Assembly: GCA_963775695.1 (NCBI GenBank)
Contig: CAVZJU010000010.1
Location: forward strand, 113,157 to 177,156
Reading direction: 5' to 3'
Length of the DNA stretch: 64,000 nucleotides
Origin: DATBLE01 sp963775695
Lineage (GTDB): Bacteria > Actinomycetota > Thermoleophilia > Gaiellales > Gaiellaceae
The translations under genes were made by a program, and so were the position numbers. The notes below the pieces were generated by a model, which was not told the origin of the DNA, did not search any database, and saw only the letters and a list, made by a program, of their open reading frames with translations. The number at the start of each line of letters is the position of its first letter. Within the stretch, counting starts at the first letter, position 1. Positions 20,963 to 30,257 of the stretch are shown piece by piece.

Positions 20963-23900
20963 ATGAGCGCGCTCGACCTGTTCAGTCCGGTGACGCGCGA
21001 GTGGTTCGAACGGGCCTTCGCCGGGCCGACGCCGGCGCAGGAAGCCGGGTGGCCGGCGATCGCCTCGGGCGAGCACACGCTGATCCAGGCGCCGACCGGC
21101 TCGGGAAAGACGCTCGCCGCGTTCCTGTACGGGATCGACCGCTTGAACGAGGCGCCCGGCGACGGGCTTCGGCTGCTCTACGTCTCGCCGCTGAAGGCGC
21201 TGAACTACGACGTGGAGCGGAATCTGCGCGGCCCGCTGGCCGGCCTCCGATCGGCGCTGACCGTCGCCGTTCGCACCGGCGACACGCCCCAGAAGGAGCG
21301 GGCCGCGATGCTGCGCAAGCCGCCCGACATCCTGATCACCACGCCCGAGTCACTCTTCTTGCTCCTCACCTCGCAGGGCCGCGACATGCTCGGGAGCGTC
21401 CGCACGCTGATCCTCGACGAGGTGCACGCCGTCGCAGGCACCAAGCGCGGCGCTCACCTCGCGCTCTCGATCGAGCGGCTCGACAGGCTCGTCGGCGAGC
21501 CCGTCCAGCGTGTCGGCCTGTCCGCGACGCAACGCCCGCTCGAAGAGATCGGACGCTTCGTCGCGGGGGCCCGGCCGATCCGGCTCGTCGACGCCGGCAC
21601 CCGCAAGGAGCTCGACCTCCGGGTGGTCGTCCCGGTGGAAGACATGCGCGAGCCGGGAGCCGGCGCCGTGCAGACCGACCCGCTGCTCGGCACAGGCGCG
21701 GAGGGAGTGGCCGCAACCTCGATCTGGCCGTCCATCTACCCCGAGCTGCTGAGGCTGGTCGAGGAGCACCGTTCGACCATCGTCTTCGTCAACAACCGCC
21801 GGCTTGCCGAACGGCTGGCGCTGCGCCTCAACGAGCTGGCGACCGATTCTGAAGCCAGCACTGCGGAGATCGCGCGGGCACACCACGGCTCTTTGGCCCG
21901 GGAGCAGCGGGTCGAGGTGGAGGAGCTGCTCAAGCGCGGCGAGATCCCCTGCCTGGTGGCGACCTCGTCGCTCGAGCTGGGCATCGACATGGGCGCAGTC
22001 GACCTGGTGATCCAGGTGGAGAGCCCGAAGTCGGTCGCCCGGGGCCTCCAGCGGATCGGCCGTGCCGGCCACGAGCTCGGCGCCACCTCGAAAGGCCGGA
22101 TCTTCCCGAAGTTCCGCGCCGACCTGCTCGAGTCGGCCGTGGTCGCGGAGCGGATGCTCGCCGGGGAGATCGAGGAGACGGTGATCCCGAAGAACCCGCT
22201 CGACGTGCTCGCGCAGCAGATCGTCGCGGTCGCAGCGCAGGAGGAGATCGGGGTGGACGAGCTGCACGACCTCGTTCGCGGCGCCTACCCGTTCGCCGAC
22301 CTCTCCCGCGCGCAGCTCGAGAACGTCCTCGACATGCTCTCGGGCCGCTACCCCTCCGACGATTTCGCGGAGCTGAAGCCGCGGATCGTCTGGGACCGCA
22401 CCGGCGGCACGATCCGCGGACGCGAGGGGGCACGCAGGCTCGCGGTCACGAACGCCGGCACCATTCCCGACCGCGGCCTCTTCGGCGTCCACCTCGTCGA
22501 CGGCGGCGGCCGCGTCGGCGAGCTCGACGAGGAGATGGTCTACGAGGCCCGCGCCGGGCAGACCTTCCTGCTCGGCGCCTCCACCTGGCGGATCGAGGAG
22601 ATCACCCGCGACCGCGTGCTGGTCACGCCGGCGCCGGGCGTGCCCGGCGCTGTGCCGTTCTGGAAGGGCGAGGGTGTCGGCAGGCCGTACGAGCTCGGCG
22701 AGCAGATCGGGCGCGCCTCGCGAGAGATAGCCGCGCTTTCGCAGGCGAAAGCGCTGGAGAGGCTGCGCGAGCGCCACATGCTGGATGAGCGTGCGGCCTC
22801 CAATCTGCTCGTCTTTCTCCACGAGCAGGAAGCCGCCACGGGAGCCGTTCCGAGCGACAAGACGATCGTGGTCGAGCGCTTCCGCGACGAGATCGGCGAC
22901 TGGCGGGTCTGCATCCTCACGCCGTTCGGCGCCCGGGTGCACGCGCCGTGGGCGATGGCGGCCGGCGCGCGGCTGCGCGACACGCTCGGCCTCGAGGCGC
23001 AGTTCATCTGGTCGGACGACGGCATCGCCTTCCACCTGCCCGACGCAGACGTGCCCCCTCCGACCGAGGAGCTCGTCCCTGACCCCGACGAGCTCGAGGA
23101 CCTCGTCGTCGCGGAGGTCGGCCAGTCGGCGCTGTTCGGTTCGCGCTTCCGCGAGAACGCCGGCCGGGCGCTGCTCATCCCGCGCCGCCGCCCTGGGGAA
23201 CGGACGCCGCTCTGGCAACAGCGGCTGAAGGCCCAGTCGCTGCTCCAGGTTGCACGCCGCTATCCCGCATTCCCGATCGTGCTGGAGACGTACCGGGAGT
23301 GCCTACAGGACGTCTTCGACCTCCCGGCGCTGCAGCAGCTGCTCCGTGCGCTGCGCTCGCGCGCGATCGACGTCGTCGACGTCGAGACTCCCTCCGCGTC
23401 GCCGTACTCGGCGTCGCTGCTCTTCGACTACGTCGCAACGTACATGTACGAGGACGACACGCCGCCGGCCGAGCGGCGGGCCCAGGCGCTCTCGCTCGAC
23501 CGCGACCTGCTGCGCGAGCTGCTCGGCCAGGAGGAGCTTCGTGACCTCATCGATGTCGGCGCTCTCCACGAGGTCGAAGCCTATTTGCGGGGTGATCCGC
23601 AGACTCCTGACCAATTGCATGATTTGCTGAGAAGGCGCGGCGATTTGCGTTCTGATGAATTTATTACAGAACTTGCAGATTCGCTGATAAGCGAGCGTCG
23701 TGCAGTGCTCGTCCGCCTTGGCGGCGACGAGCGGCTGATCGCAGCCGAGGACGCCGGCCGCTACCGCGACGCGCTCGGGGCGATGCCTCCCTCGGGGCTC
23801 CCCGACGTCTTTCTCGAGAGCGGTGAGGAGCCGCTGCGTTCGCTCGTCGCACGCTTCGCCCGCTCGCGCGGCCCGTTCACGAGCGCCGATGCGAACGAGC

Positions 23901-25246
23901 ACTTCGGCCGGGACGTCGAGCCCGAACTCAGAGAGCTCGAACGCGAGGAGAAGCTCGTTCGCGGCGAGCTGCGACCGGGTGGCACCGAGCGCGAGTGGTG
24001 CGACCCCGACGTCCTCCGCCGCCTCCGCCGTGCGTCGCTCGCGGCGCTCCGGAAGGAAGTGGAGCCGGCCGAGCAGGCGACGCTGGGTCGTTTTCTGGCC
24101 TCGTGGCACGGGGTCGACCGGCGCGCGACCCTGCGCGAGACCATCGTCCCGCTTCAGGCGCTGTCGCTCCCGGTCTCGCTGTGGGAATCGGAGGTGCTGC
24201 CGCGGCGCGTTCCCGGCTACCGGCCCGAGTTGCTCGACCAGCTCTGCGCCACCGGCGAGGTCGTCTGGGTGGGTGCAGGGCTCGATCGCGTCGCGTTGTT
24301 CTTCCGCGAGGACGCCGCTGTCCTCGGGCGCCCGTCGGCGGCGCCGTCGCCGGAGGGCGACGCGCACGACGCCGTCCGGGCGGCTCTGAGCTCGAGTGCC
24401 CAGTTCTGGTTCGATCTGCTCGCCGCCACCGGGCTCGAGGCCGAAACGGCGCTGCCCGCGCTCTGGGATCTGGTCTGGGCGGGGGAGGTGACGAACGATG
24501 CGTGGCAGCCGCTCCGGGCCGGGCGTCGCTACGGGATCCCCAAGCCCGAGCGCAGGCCGCGGCGGTTCTCACGCACGCGGACCACCGGCGCGACCGCGAC
24601 CCAGGGCCGCTGGTCGCTCGCCGACCGCCTCTTTGCCGGCGAGCAGGACCGGCGCGCGCTCGCCGAGCTGCTGCTCGAGCGGCAGGGGATCGTCACCCGC
24701 GACGGCGTCCGCGGGGAGGGGATCGCCGGCGGCTACGGGGCCGTCTACGGGGAGCTGAAGGCGCTCGAGACGCTCGGCCTGTGCAGGCGCGGTTACTTCG
24801 TGGAGGGCCTGGGTGGCGCCCAGTTCGCGCTCGGCGGCGCGGTCGAGCGCCTCCGGGAGCTCCGGCCGCGCGACGACGACGAGGCCGAGCCGCTGGTCCT
24901 GGCGGCCGCTGACCCGGCACAGCCCTACGGCGCAGTGCTGCCGTGGCCGAAGCGATCGGGCGCACGTGCCGCGCGGGTCGCCGGCGCACACGTCGTCCTT
25001 CTCGGCGGGCGACCGGCCCTGTTCGTCGAGCGCGGGGGACGGTCGATGGTGCCGTTGCAGGAGCCCGACCCGGAATGGCTGCGGGTCGCGCTCGCCGCCC
25101 TGGTCGAACACACTCGCCGTTTCGGCCGGAAGCGGCTGGCAGTCGAGCGGTTCGACGGAGAGCCCGTCTCGGAGAGCGAGGCATTGCCGCTTCTCGTCGA
25201 GGCCGGGTTTCTCGCCGGTCCGCGCCGCGCGGTGCTGCGCCCGTAG
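20963..25246 (+). CDS. lhr: Lhr-type ATP-dependent DNA helicase
   Basis: 1427 residues from ATG 20963 (MSALDLFSPVTREWFERAFA). Superfamily 2 core: Walker A APTGSGKT 43-50, Walker B LILDEVHA near 150, motif III LSATQRP, helicase-C motifs including VATSSLELGIDMG and QRIGRAGHE. The long C-terminal region (about 860-1427) is the Lhr extension. Mycobacterial Lhr is a 3'-5' translocase in the DNA damage response; the SOS box agrees. The longer frame back to 19172 crosses other genes. Codons about 872-915 form a strikingly AT-rich patch. Confidence 0.92.
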   Translation: MSALDLFSPVTREWFERAFAGPTPAQEAGWPAIASGEHTLIQAPTGSGKTLAAFLYGIDRLNEAPGDGLRLLYVSPLKALNYDVERNLRGPLAGLRSALTVAVRTGDTPQKERAAMLRKPPDILITTPESLFLLLTSQGRDMLGSVRTLILDEVHAVAGTKRGAHLALSIERLDRLVGEPVQRVGLSATQRPLEEIGRFVAGARPIRLVDAGTRKELDLRVVVPVEDMREPGAGAVQTDPLLGTGAEGVAATSIWPSIYPELLRLVEEHRSTIVFVNNRRLAERLALRLNELATDSEASTAEIARAHHGSLAREQRVEVEELLKRGEIPCLVATSSLELGIDMGAVDLVIQVESPKSVARGLQRIGRAGHELGATSKGRIFPKFRADLLESAVVAERMLAGEIEETVIPKNPLDVLAQQIVAVAAQEEIGVDELHDLVRGAYPFADLSRAQLENVLDMLSGRYPSDDFAELKPRIVWDRTGGTIRGREGARRLAVTNAGTIPDRGLFGVHLVDGGGRVGELDEEMVYEARAGQTFLLGASTWRIEEITRDRVLVTPAPGVPGAVPFWKGEGVGRPYELGEQIGRASREIAALSQAKALERLRERHMLDERAASNLLVFLHEQEAATGAVPSDKTIVVERFRDEIGDWRVCILTPFGARVHAPWAMAAGARLRDTLGLEAQFIWSDDGIAFHLPDADVPPPTEELVPDPDELEDLVVAEVGQSALFGSRFRENAGRALLIPRRRPGERTPLWQQRLKAQSLLQVARRYPAFPIVLETYRECLQDVFDLPALQQLLRALRSRAIDVVDVETPSASPYSASLLFDYVATYMYEDDTPPAERRAQALSLDRDLLRELLGQEELRDLIDVGALHEVEAYLRGDPQTPDQLHDLLRRRGDLRSDEFITELADSLISERRAVLVRLGGDERLIAAEDAGRYRDALGAMPPSGLPDVFLESGEEPLRSLVARFARSRGPFTSADANEHFGRDVEPELRELEREEKLVRGELRPGGTEREWCDPDVLRRLRRASLAALRKEVEPAEQATLGRFLASWHGVDRRATLRETIVPLQALSLPVSLWESEVLPRRVPGYRPELLDQLCATGEVVWVGAGLDRVALFFREDAAVLGRPSAAPSPEGDAHDAVRAALSSSAQFWFDLLAATGLEAETALPALWDLVWAGEVTNDAWQPLRAGRRYGIPKPERRPRRFSRTRTTGATATQGRWSLADRLFAGEQDRRALAELLLERQGIVTRDGVRGEGIAGGYGAVYGELKALETLGLCRRGYFVEGLGGAQFALGGAVERLRELRPRDDDEAEPLVLAAADPAQPYGAVLPWPKRSGARAARVAGAHVVLLGGRPALFVERGGRSMVPLQEPDPEWLRVALAALVEHTRRFGRKRLAVERFDGEPVSESEALPLLVEAGFLAGPRRAVLRP

Positions 25247-25299
25247 CTCGACGGATAGCCTGGCTGCCCAAGCGTCCGCCCATCCCTCCGTGTCACGGT

Positions 25300-25800
25300 C
25301 TACGCGTCGGCGATCGGGCGGCCGACCACGAGCACTTCACGCAGCTCGGGCTCCAGCTCGGCGTAACTCGCGTCCGGCTGCACGCCGAGCGCGTCGAGCG
25401 TCTTCGTCCAGAAGCTCCGCACGGCGGCGGTGAGGATGACATCCATGATCTCCTCGTCGGACAGCCCGAGATCGCGGAGCCGCTGCCGGTCGGCGTCGTC
25501 GATCGCAGTCGCGTCGTCGACGACCCGTTCGGCGAGATCCATCACGGCCAGATCGACCTCGTCCAGCCCGGCCGCGCTGCGGTCGGTGGCGATCTGGAGG
25601 ACAGGCTCGTCGAAGCGCTCGATGAGCACCTTGCCGTGGGCGAGCGAGCAGTAGCTCGACCGCAGCCGCCGGGCGGCGGCAAGCGTCGCCAGCTCGTAGC
25701 GGCGGAGATCCATGTTCGCCTTGATCGCGGCGAGGAGCTCGCCCCAGGCGGCGTAGACGTCCGGCCGCGCTTCGAAGGCGCGCTCGTAGTTCGTCGGCAT
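25300..25800 (-). CDS. Carboxymuconolactone decarboxylase-family (AhpD-like) protein
   Basis: 166 residues from ATG 25800 with GGGGGA just upstream; an ATG three codons earlier is possible. Helical CMD fold with RRLRSSYCSLAHGKVLI, where classical AhpD has C-x2-C-x3-H; here only the second cysteine and the histidine remain (S-S-Y-C-S-L-A-H). A thiol-peroxidase partner role is therefore possible but not through a CxxC pair. The second repeat has DEEIMDVILTAAVRSFWTKTLDALG. No peroxiredoxin is adjacent. Confidence 0.75.
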   Translation of the reverse strand: MPTNYERAFEARPDVYAAWGELLAAIKANMDLRRYELATLAAARRLRSSYCSLAHGKVLIERFDEPVLQIATDRSAAGLDEVDLAVMDLAERVVDDATAIDDADRQRLRDLGLSDEEIMDVILTAAVRSFWTKTLDALGVQPDASYAELEPELREVLVVGRPIADA

Positions 25801-25896
25801 GTCCCCCATTCTGCTGGATGACTGCCCAGAGTGCCTGACGGGATGAGTGCTCGGGGACACGACGACCTGTTGCGTTAGGCGCTCTAGAGTGCGGCG

Positions 25897-26703
25897 ATGC
25901 GCCACGGGCTCTGCGTCGCCAATACCGGTTCCTACGCCGATCCTCGCACGGTGGTCGAGCTCGGCAGAGAGGCCGAGGCGTCCGGCTGGGAGGCGCTGCT
26001 CTCCTGGGATCATCTCGGCTTCGTCTGGGGTCCGCCTGCGGCCGATCCCTGGGTGTCGCTCGCCGCCGTCGCGGCCCGGACCAGCTCGCTCCTGCTCGGC
26101 ACGAACGTCACTCCGGTTCCGCGGCGACGGCCGCACGTGCTCGCCCACCAGGTCGCGACCCTCGACGTGCTCAGCGGCGGCCGCGTCGTGTTCGGCGCCG
26201 GGATCGGCGGGATCGCCTCGGAGTTCACCGCCTTCGGCGAGGACGCCGACGCACGCACGCGGGCGGATCAGCTGGACGAGGGGCTGGAGGTGCTCCGCCG
26301 GCTCTGGTCAGGCGACCGGGTCGACCACCACGGACGCCACTACACGATCGAAGGAGTGACGCTTGCGCCTCGCCCGGCGCAGGAGCGGGTGCCGATCTGG
26401 ATCGGCGGGAACAGCACGCGGGCGCTGCGCCGCGCAGCCCGCTTCGACGGCTGGGCGGCCGACACGACGAATCAGAAGGGCATGAGCAAGACCCCCGGGG
26501 ACGTCGAGCGCGCTCTCGTCACCGTGCGCGACGCGCGGGGACACCTCGACGGGTTCGACGTTGCCGTGATGGGACATGCGGACCAGGCCGATCCAGGGCT
26601 CTACGCGGCTGCGGGCGCGACCTGGTGGCTGGAGAACGTCCACGACCAGCGTGGGAGCGTCGACGAGATGCTCGCGCTGGTGCGGCAGGGACCGCCCGTC
26701 TAG
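25897..26703 (+). CDS. LLM-class (luciferase-like) flavin-dependent oxidoreductase
   Basis: 268 residues. TIM-barrel of the bacterial luciferase family: RHGLCVANTGSYADPRTVVELGREAEASGWEALLSWDHL, TNVTPVPRRRPHVLAHQVATLDVLSGGRVVFGAGIGG, and PIWIGGNSTRALRRAARFDGW. It should bind FMN or F420; in this phylum F420 use is common, but the sequence does not decide. The substrate is unknown. Its stop overlaps that of the convergent membrane-protein gene by 4 bp. Confidence 0.87.
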   Translation: MRHGLCVANTGSYADPRTVVELGREAEASGWEALLSWDHLGFVWGPPAADPWVSLAAVAARTSSLLLGTNVTPVPRRRPHVLAHQVATLDVLSGGRVVFGAGIGGIASEFTAFGEDADARTRADQLDEGLEVLRRLWSGDRVDHHGRHYTIEGVTLAPRPAQERVPIWIGGNSTRALRRAARFDGWAADTTNQKGMSKTPGDVERALVTVRDARGHLDGFDVAVMGHADQADPGLYAAAGATWWLENVHDQRGSVDEMLALVRQGPPV

Positions 26704-27119
26704 CGGGCGAGCAAGCCGAGAGCCGCGCCGAAGAGCGCGTGGCGCCACGTCGCCTGCGCGAACGCACGCCCGTTGCGCGCGAGCGGAGGCAGGCCGGGCT
26801 CGCCGCGCGCCGGGTGGTAGCGGTCGACCAGCACGCACAAAGGCCAGAGCGCCGTGTTCTCGACCAGCGCCATGCCGACGCCGAGCGGGACCGGCCTGGC
26901 GCCGGTTCGCCGCCGGACGAGCCCGAAGGCGAGGCCGAACACCGCTCCGTTGGCCGCGTGCAACGCCAGGCCGACCGGTCGCCAGTACCGCCGCGAGACG
27001 GCCTTGCCGAGCAGCGCCGTGTCCGAATAGTCGCAGCGGAAGACGACCCGGTCGAGCGGCTCGGCCGCCGCCCAGACGAGCGCCGCCGTCGCTCCGGCTG
27101 CTGCCGCGCGCGTGTTCAT
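26700..27119 (-). CDS. Small integral membrane protein of unknown function
   Basis: 139 residues with hydrophobic segments near 5-20, 48-68, 78-97 and 122-138 (VGLALHAANGAVFGLAFGLV, VPLGVGMALVENTALWPLCV), so probably four spans. Glycine- and alanine-rich helices give no family I can name. It diverges from nei with 19 bp between start codons and has GGAG at the ribosome position. Confidence 0.65.
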   Translation of the reverse strand: MNTRAAAAGATAALVWAAAEPLDRVVFRCDYSDTALLGKAVSRRYWRPVGLALHAANGAVFGLAFGLVRRRTGARPVPLGVGMALVENTALWPLCVLVDRYHPARGEPGLPPLARNGRAFAQATWRHALFGAALGLLAR

Positions 27120-27138
27120 GCTCCTATCGTGCTACCCG

Positions 27139-27873
27139 ATGCCCGAAGGCGATGCACTTCACCGGGCCGCGCGCCGCCTGCAGCCGCTCGTCGGCGAACG
27201 GGTCGAAGTCGAGACTCCGAACCCACGTGCCCAGGTCGGGCAGATCGCCGAGCGCCTCGACGGCCGGCGCCTGCTTTCCGTCGAGGCGGTCGGCAAGAAC
27301 CTGCTGCTCACCTTCGAGGGCGGCGTCATCCTGCGTAGCCACCTGCGGATGACCGGCCGCTGGGCGCTCGTCCCGCGGGGCTCGGCGCGCCGCGGCCGTC
27401 CCTGGCTGGTCCTGCGCGGCGCGCGCCACGAAGGCGTCCAGTGGAACGGCCCGGTGCTCGAGCTGCACTCGCGCGCCGTCCGACGATTGGGTCCGGACGT
27501 GCTCGCCGCCGAGCCGGACGTCGGCCGCATGGTGGAGAACCTCCGCAGGGACGACCAGGGCCGCGCCGTCGGTGATGCACTGCTCGACCAGCGGCTCGTC
27601 GCCGGAATCGGCAACAAATGGAAGGCCGAGGCGCTGTGGGCGGTCGAGCTCTCGCCGTGGCGGCCGCTTGTGGAGACGAGCGACGCGGAGCTGCACGCCG
27701 TGCTTCGGGCCGCCACGGGCCAGATGCGCGGCTCGCTCGAGGGCCGTCGCCACGCCAACCGCGTGTACCGCCGCGCCGGCCGGCCGTGCCCTCGCTGCCG
27801 CGAGCCGATCCGCTCGCGCGGGCAGGGCGACGCCAACCGGATCGCCTACTGGTGCCCTGCCTGCCAGCGCTGA
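27139..27873 (+). CDS. nei: Fpg/Nei-family DNA glycosylase (endonuclease VIII-like)
   Basis: 244 residues. The start at ATG 27139 is fixed by chemistry: after Met removal the catalytic P2 and E3 (MPEGDALHRAARRLQPL) must be terminal. K53 in AVGKNLLLTF is the conserved lysine of the beta-hairpin, the H2TH region is DDQGRAVGDALLDQRLVAGIGNKWKAEALW, and the zinc finger is C217/C220 and C239/C242 (CPRC...CPAC). It excises oxidised pyrimidines with beta/delta-elimination. MPEGD rather than MPELPE marks it as Nei rather than Fpg. Confidence 0.92.
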   Translation: MPEGDALHRAARRLQPLVGERVEVETPNPRAQVGQIAERLDGRRLLSVEAVGKNLLLTFEGGVILRSHLRMTGRWALVPRGSARRGRPWLVLRGARHEGVQWNGPVLELHSRAVRRLGPDVLAAEPDVGRMVENLRRDDQGRAVGDALLDQRLVAGIGNKWKAEALWAVELSPWRPLVETSDAELHAVLRAATGQMRGSLEGRRHANRVYRRAGRPCPRCREPIRSRGQGDANRIAYWCPACQR

Positions 27874-27926
27874 TCGGAGCCCGGTCCGGCGAAGGTGATC
27901 GAGACCGGCAGGAGAACACCATCGGC

Positions 27927-29105
27927 ATGACGGCCGCTGCTCCCCATCTCTACGAGGCCCTCCGGGCGTTCTGCCTCGCAGCCTTCGCACGGGTTGCTCC
28001 CGACGCGGAGCAAGGGGAGATCCCGTTCGTGGTCGACGAGCGGGGTGGCCTCTACGAGTACCGGCCGCTCCTGCGCGACTATCTCGAAGGACGAGTGCAC
28101 GTCCTCTCGCAGCTCCCGGATGCGAAAATCGCGCTCGACGAGTTGCGTCGCGAGCCGGCGGCGGCCATCTTCGCGCGCGGGGCCGCCGACGGGCCCAGCG
28201 CCGCCCGGACGCTCTTTCGCGCGATCCTGCTGCCGCTGCTCGTCTCGACCGGCGAGGCGTGCGGCGGGTTCGACTGGGAGGACGGTGCGTTCGACCGGGT
28301 CTACGGCGAGCTGGAGCACTCGCTCTTCGGCGCCGCCAGGTCGTACACGGCGGCGGCGCCGCTCGCCGGCCTCTCGGCCGGAAGCACGATCGAGCTGGCG
28401 CGCGGCATCCGCGTCGAGCGCATCGACGGAGCGGACCCGGAGCGAAACTGCTCCCTGGCGTTCGAGCGGGAGCTCCCTTCGGGCGACGTGACCCTCCCCG
28501 ACGCTCCCGGCGAGCTCGCCGACGCCGTCACCGCGCTCCGGCTCGCCACGGGGGCAGCAGTCGCCGCCGGGCCACTCGTCCGCGAGCAGCTCGACCGCCA
28601 CCCGCTCGAGCCACGCCCGCTGCTCGGGATCGCGGCGACCGCACCGGGCGGCGAGCCGAGCCGGCTCGACCCCTGGCGCGGAAAGCTCGCCGGCGACCTG
28701 CTCGCCAGGCTTCCGGGCTCGGAGCAGGACGGCGAGCTCGGCGAGGCGCTGGAACGCTGGGAGCTCTCGCTGTTCGAGTCCGAGCCGCTCCGCTCGGAGC
28801 GCCTGCGCGAGGCGCTGTCCGCGCTCCTCGGCGGCGCCGACGGGCTCTGGGCCGCGGCGATGCGGGCAGCCATGCTGGTCGGCGAGATCAGCGAGCCCGC
28901 AGCCCGCGCGCGGGTCGACGGGATCGTCGGGCTGGCCCGCGGTGCCGGCGCCGATGAGGAGACCGTGGACACCGTTCGGCGGATCTTCGTCGAGACCGTT
29001 CTCGCCGACGACCGGCCGCGGTTCCTCGCGTCCCTCGACGAGGCGCTGCTCGGGTTGCGCGCGCGACCCGCGGGGTTCTTCTCCGCGCGGGCGAGCGCGG
29101 CGTGA
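27927..29105 (+). CDS. Conserved protein of unknown function
   Basis: 392 residues from ATG 27927 with AGGAGA upstream. Cytosolic, alpha-helical, Ala/Leu/Glu-rich; no signal peptide or membrane span. N-terminal half has EIPFVVDERGGLYEYRPLLRDYLE and ILLPLLVSTGEACGGFDWED; the C-terminal part reads RVDGIVGLARGAGADEETVDTVRRIFVETVLADDRPRFLASLDEALL. I do not recognise the family. It is followed by the 79-residue coiled protein, parA and ftsZ on the same strand, so it may belong with them; this is inferred from position only. Confidence 0.65.
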   Translation: MTAAAPHLYEALRAFCLAAFARVAPDAEQGEIPFVVDERGGLYEYRPLLRDYLEGRVHVLSQLPDAKIALDELRREPAAAIFARGAADGPSAARTLFRAILLPLLVSTGEACGGFDWEDGAFDRVYGELEHSLFGAARSYTAAAPLAGLSAGSTIELARGIRVERIDGADPERNCSLAFERELPSGDVTLPDAPGELADAVTALRLATGAAVAAGPLVREQLDRHPLEPRPLLGIAATAPGGEPSRLDPWRGKLAGDLLARLPGSEQDGELGEALERWELSLFESEPLRSERLREALSALLGGADGLWAAAMRAAMLVGEISEPAARARVDGIVGLARGAGADEETVDTVRRIFVETVLADDRPRFLASLDEALLGLRARPAGFFSARASAA

Positions 29106-29162
29106 CGAAATCGGCACGGAGCTCCCACGGTCACGTGCGTCTCGGAGGTCTACCGTCGGAGC

Positions 29163-29402
29163 ATGGAGGAGGCCCGGCGCGTACTGGCGCGGCTCGAGCG
29201 GATCGAGACGCTCGACCGGCGGCGCGCCCAGCCCGGCGACCTGCTCGCCGAGTTGCGCGCGCTGATGGCCGAGGCGGAGGCCTGGGCGCGGGCCGAGCAC
29301 GCGGTCCCGGAGGAGGCGACCGATGCCGTGGAACGGTGTCGAGAGATGCTCTCCGATCCGGAAACGGCGGTCGGGAATTCCGGCAGGACTCTGCTAGCCT
29401 GA
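29163..29402 (+). CDS. Small coiled-coil protein upstream of parA
   Basis: 79 residues, strongly helical with heptad-like leucines (ARRVLARLERIETLDRRRAQPGDLLAELRALMAEAEAWARAEHAV) and an acidic stretch. No known domain. It ends 84 bp before the parA GTG on the same strand. The spacing and codon use match its neighbours, supporting a real gene; a partner or regulator role for ParA is speculation. Confidence 0.6.
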   Translation: MEEARRVLARLERIETLDRRRAQPGDLLAELRALMAEAEAWARAEHAVPEEATDAVERCREMLSDPETAVGNSGRTLLA

Positions 29403-29486
29403 GCCGAAAGACGGCCCGGCACCATGTCGGCCCTACAGGACATCGCGCGCCCGCAGCCTCGGGCGTCCACCTCTAAAGGAGCAACC

Positions 29487-30257
29487 GTGGGAAGGGTCAT
29501 CGCACTCGCCAACCAGAAGGGCGGAGTGGCGAAGACGACCTCGACGCTGAACCTCGCCGTCGCGTTCGCCGAGGAGGGGAACAAGGTGCTCGCGATCGAC
29601 CTCGATCCGCAGGGCAACCTGACGATGAGCCAGGGGCTGAACCCGGACACGATCGAGCGGTCGATGTACGACGTGCTCGTCCACCGGCTTCCGATCGAGC
29701 AGATCGTCCACCACGGCGAGATCGACCTTGCGGTCGCCTCGATCGACCTGGCCGGCGCCGAGCTCGCCCTCTCCGCGATGATCGGCCGCGAGCGCTCCCT
29801 CGAGAAGGCGCTCCAGCCGGTGGTCGGCGAGTACGACTTCGTCATCATCGACACGCCTCCGTCGCTCGGCCTGCTGACGATCAACGCGCTGGTCGCCTCG
29901 AGCGGCGTGATCGTCCCGGTGCAGTGCGAATACCTGTCGCTGCGCGGCCTCGTCCAGCTCGAGAACACGCTCAGCATGATCCGCGAGAACCTGAATCCCG
30001 ACGTCGGGATCGAGGGGATCCTGGCGACGATGTACGACAGCCGGACGCTGCACTCCCGTGAGGCGCTCGAGATTCTCGAGGAGAACTTCGGCGACCTCGT
30101 CTTCAAGACCCGGATCCGCAAGACCATCCGCTATGCCGAGGCGCCCGTGAAGGGGACGTCGGTGCTGAAGTACGACCCCACCGGCCCCGCTGCGCAGGCC
30201 TATCGCGACCTGGCGAAGGAGGTGCTCAATGGCGCGCAAGCGCGCAAGCATGCGTGA
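29487..30257 (+). CDS. parA: Orphan ParA/MinD-family ATPase
   Basis: 256 residues from GTG 29487, chosen for its AAAGGAG ribosome site. Deviant Walker A KGGVAKTT (11-18), Walker A' LAIDLDPQGNLT and Walker B FVIIDTPPSLG identify a ParA/Soj ATPase that dimerises on ATP. There is no parB, and no TGTTTCACGTGAAACA-type parS site was noticed in this window. It overlaps ftsZ by 29 bp, so it is a candidate for an orphan ParA that positions the division ring, as PomZ and MipZ do in other phyla. That function is inferred from gene order. Confidence 0.88.
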   Translation: MGRVIALANQKGGVAKTTSTLNLAVAFAEEGNKVLAIDLDPQGNLTMSQGLNPDTIERSMYDVLVHRLPIEQIVHHGEIDLAVASIDLAGAELALSAMIGRERSLEKALQPVVGEYDFVIIDTPPSLGLLTINALVASSGVIVPVQCEYLSLRGLVQLENTLSMIRENLNPDVGIEGILATMYDSRTLHSREALEILEENFGDLVFKTRIRKTIRYAEAPVKGTSVLKYDPTGPAAQAYRDLAKEVLNGAQARKHA

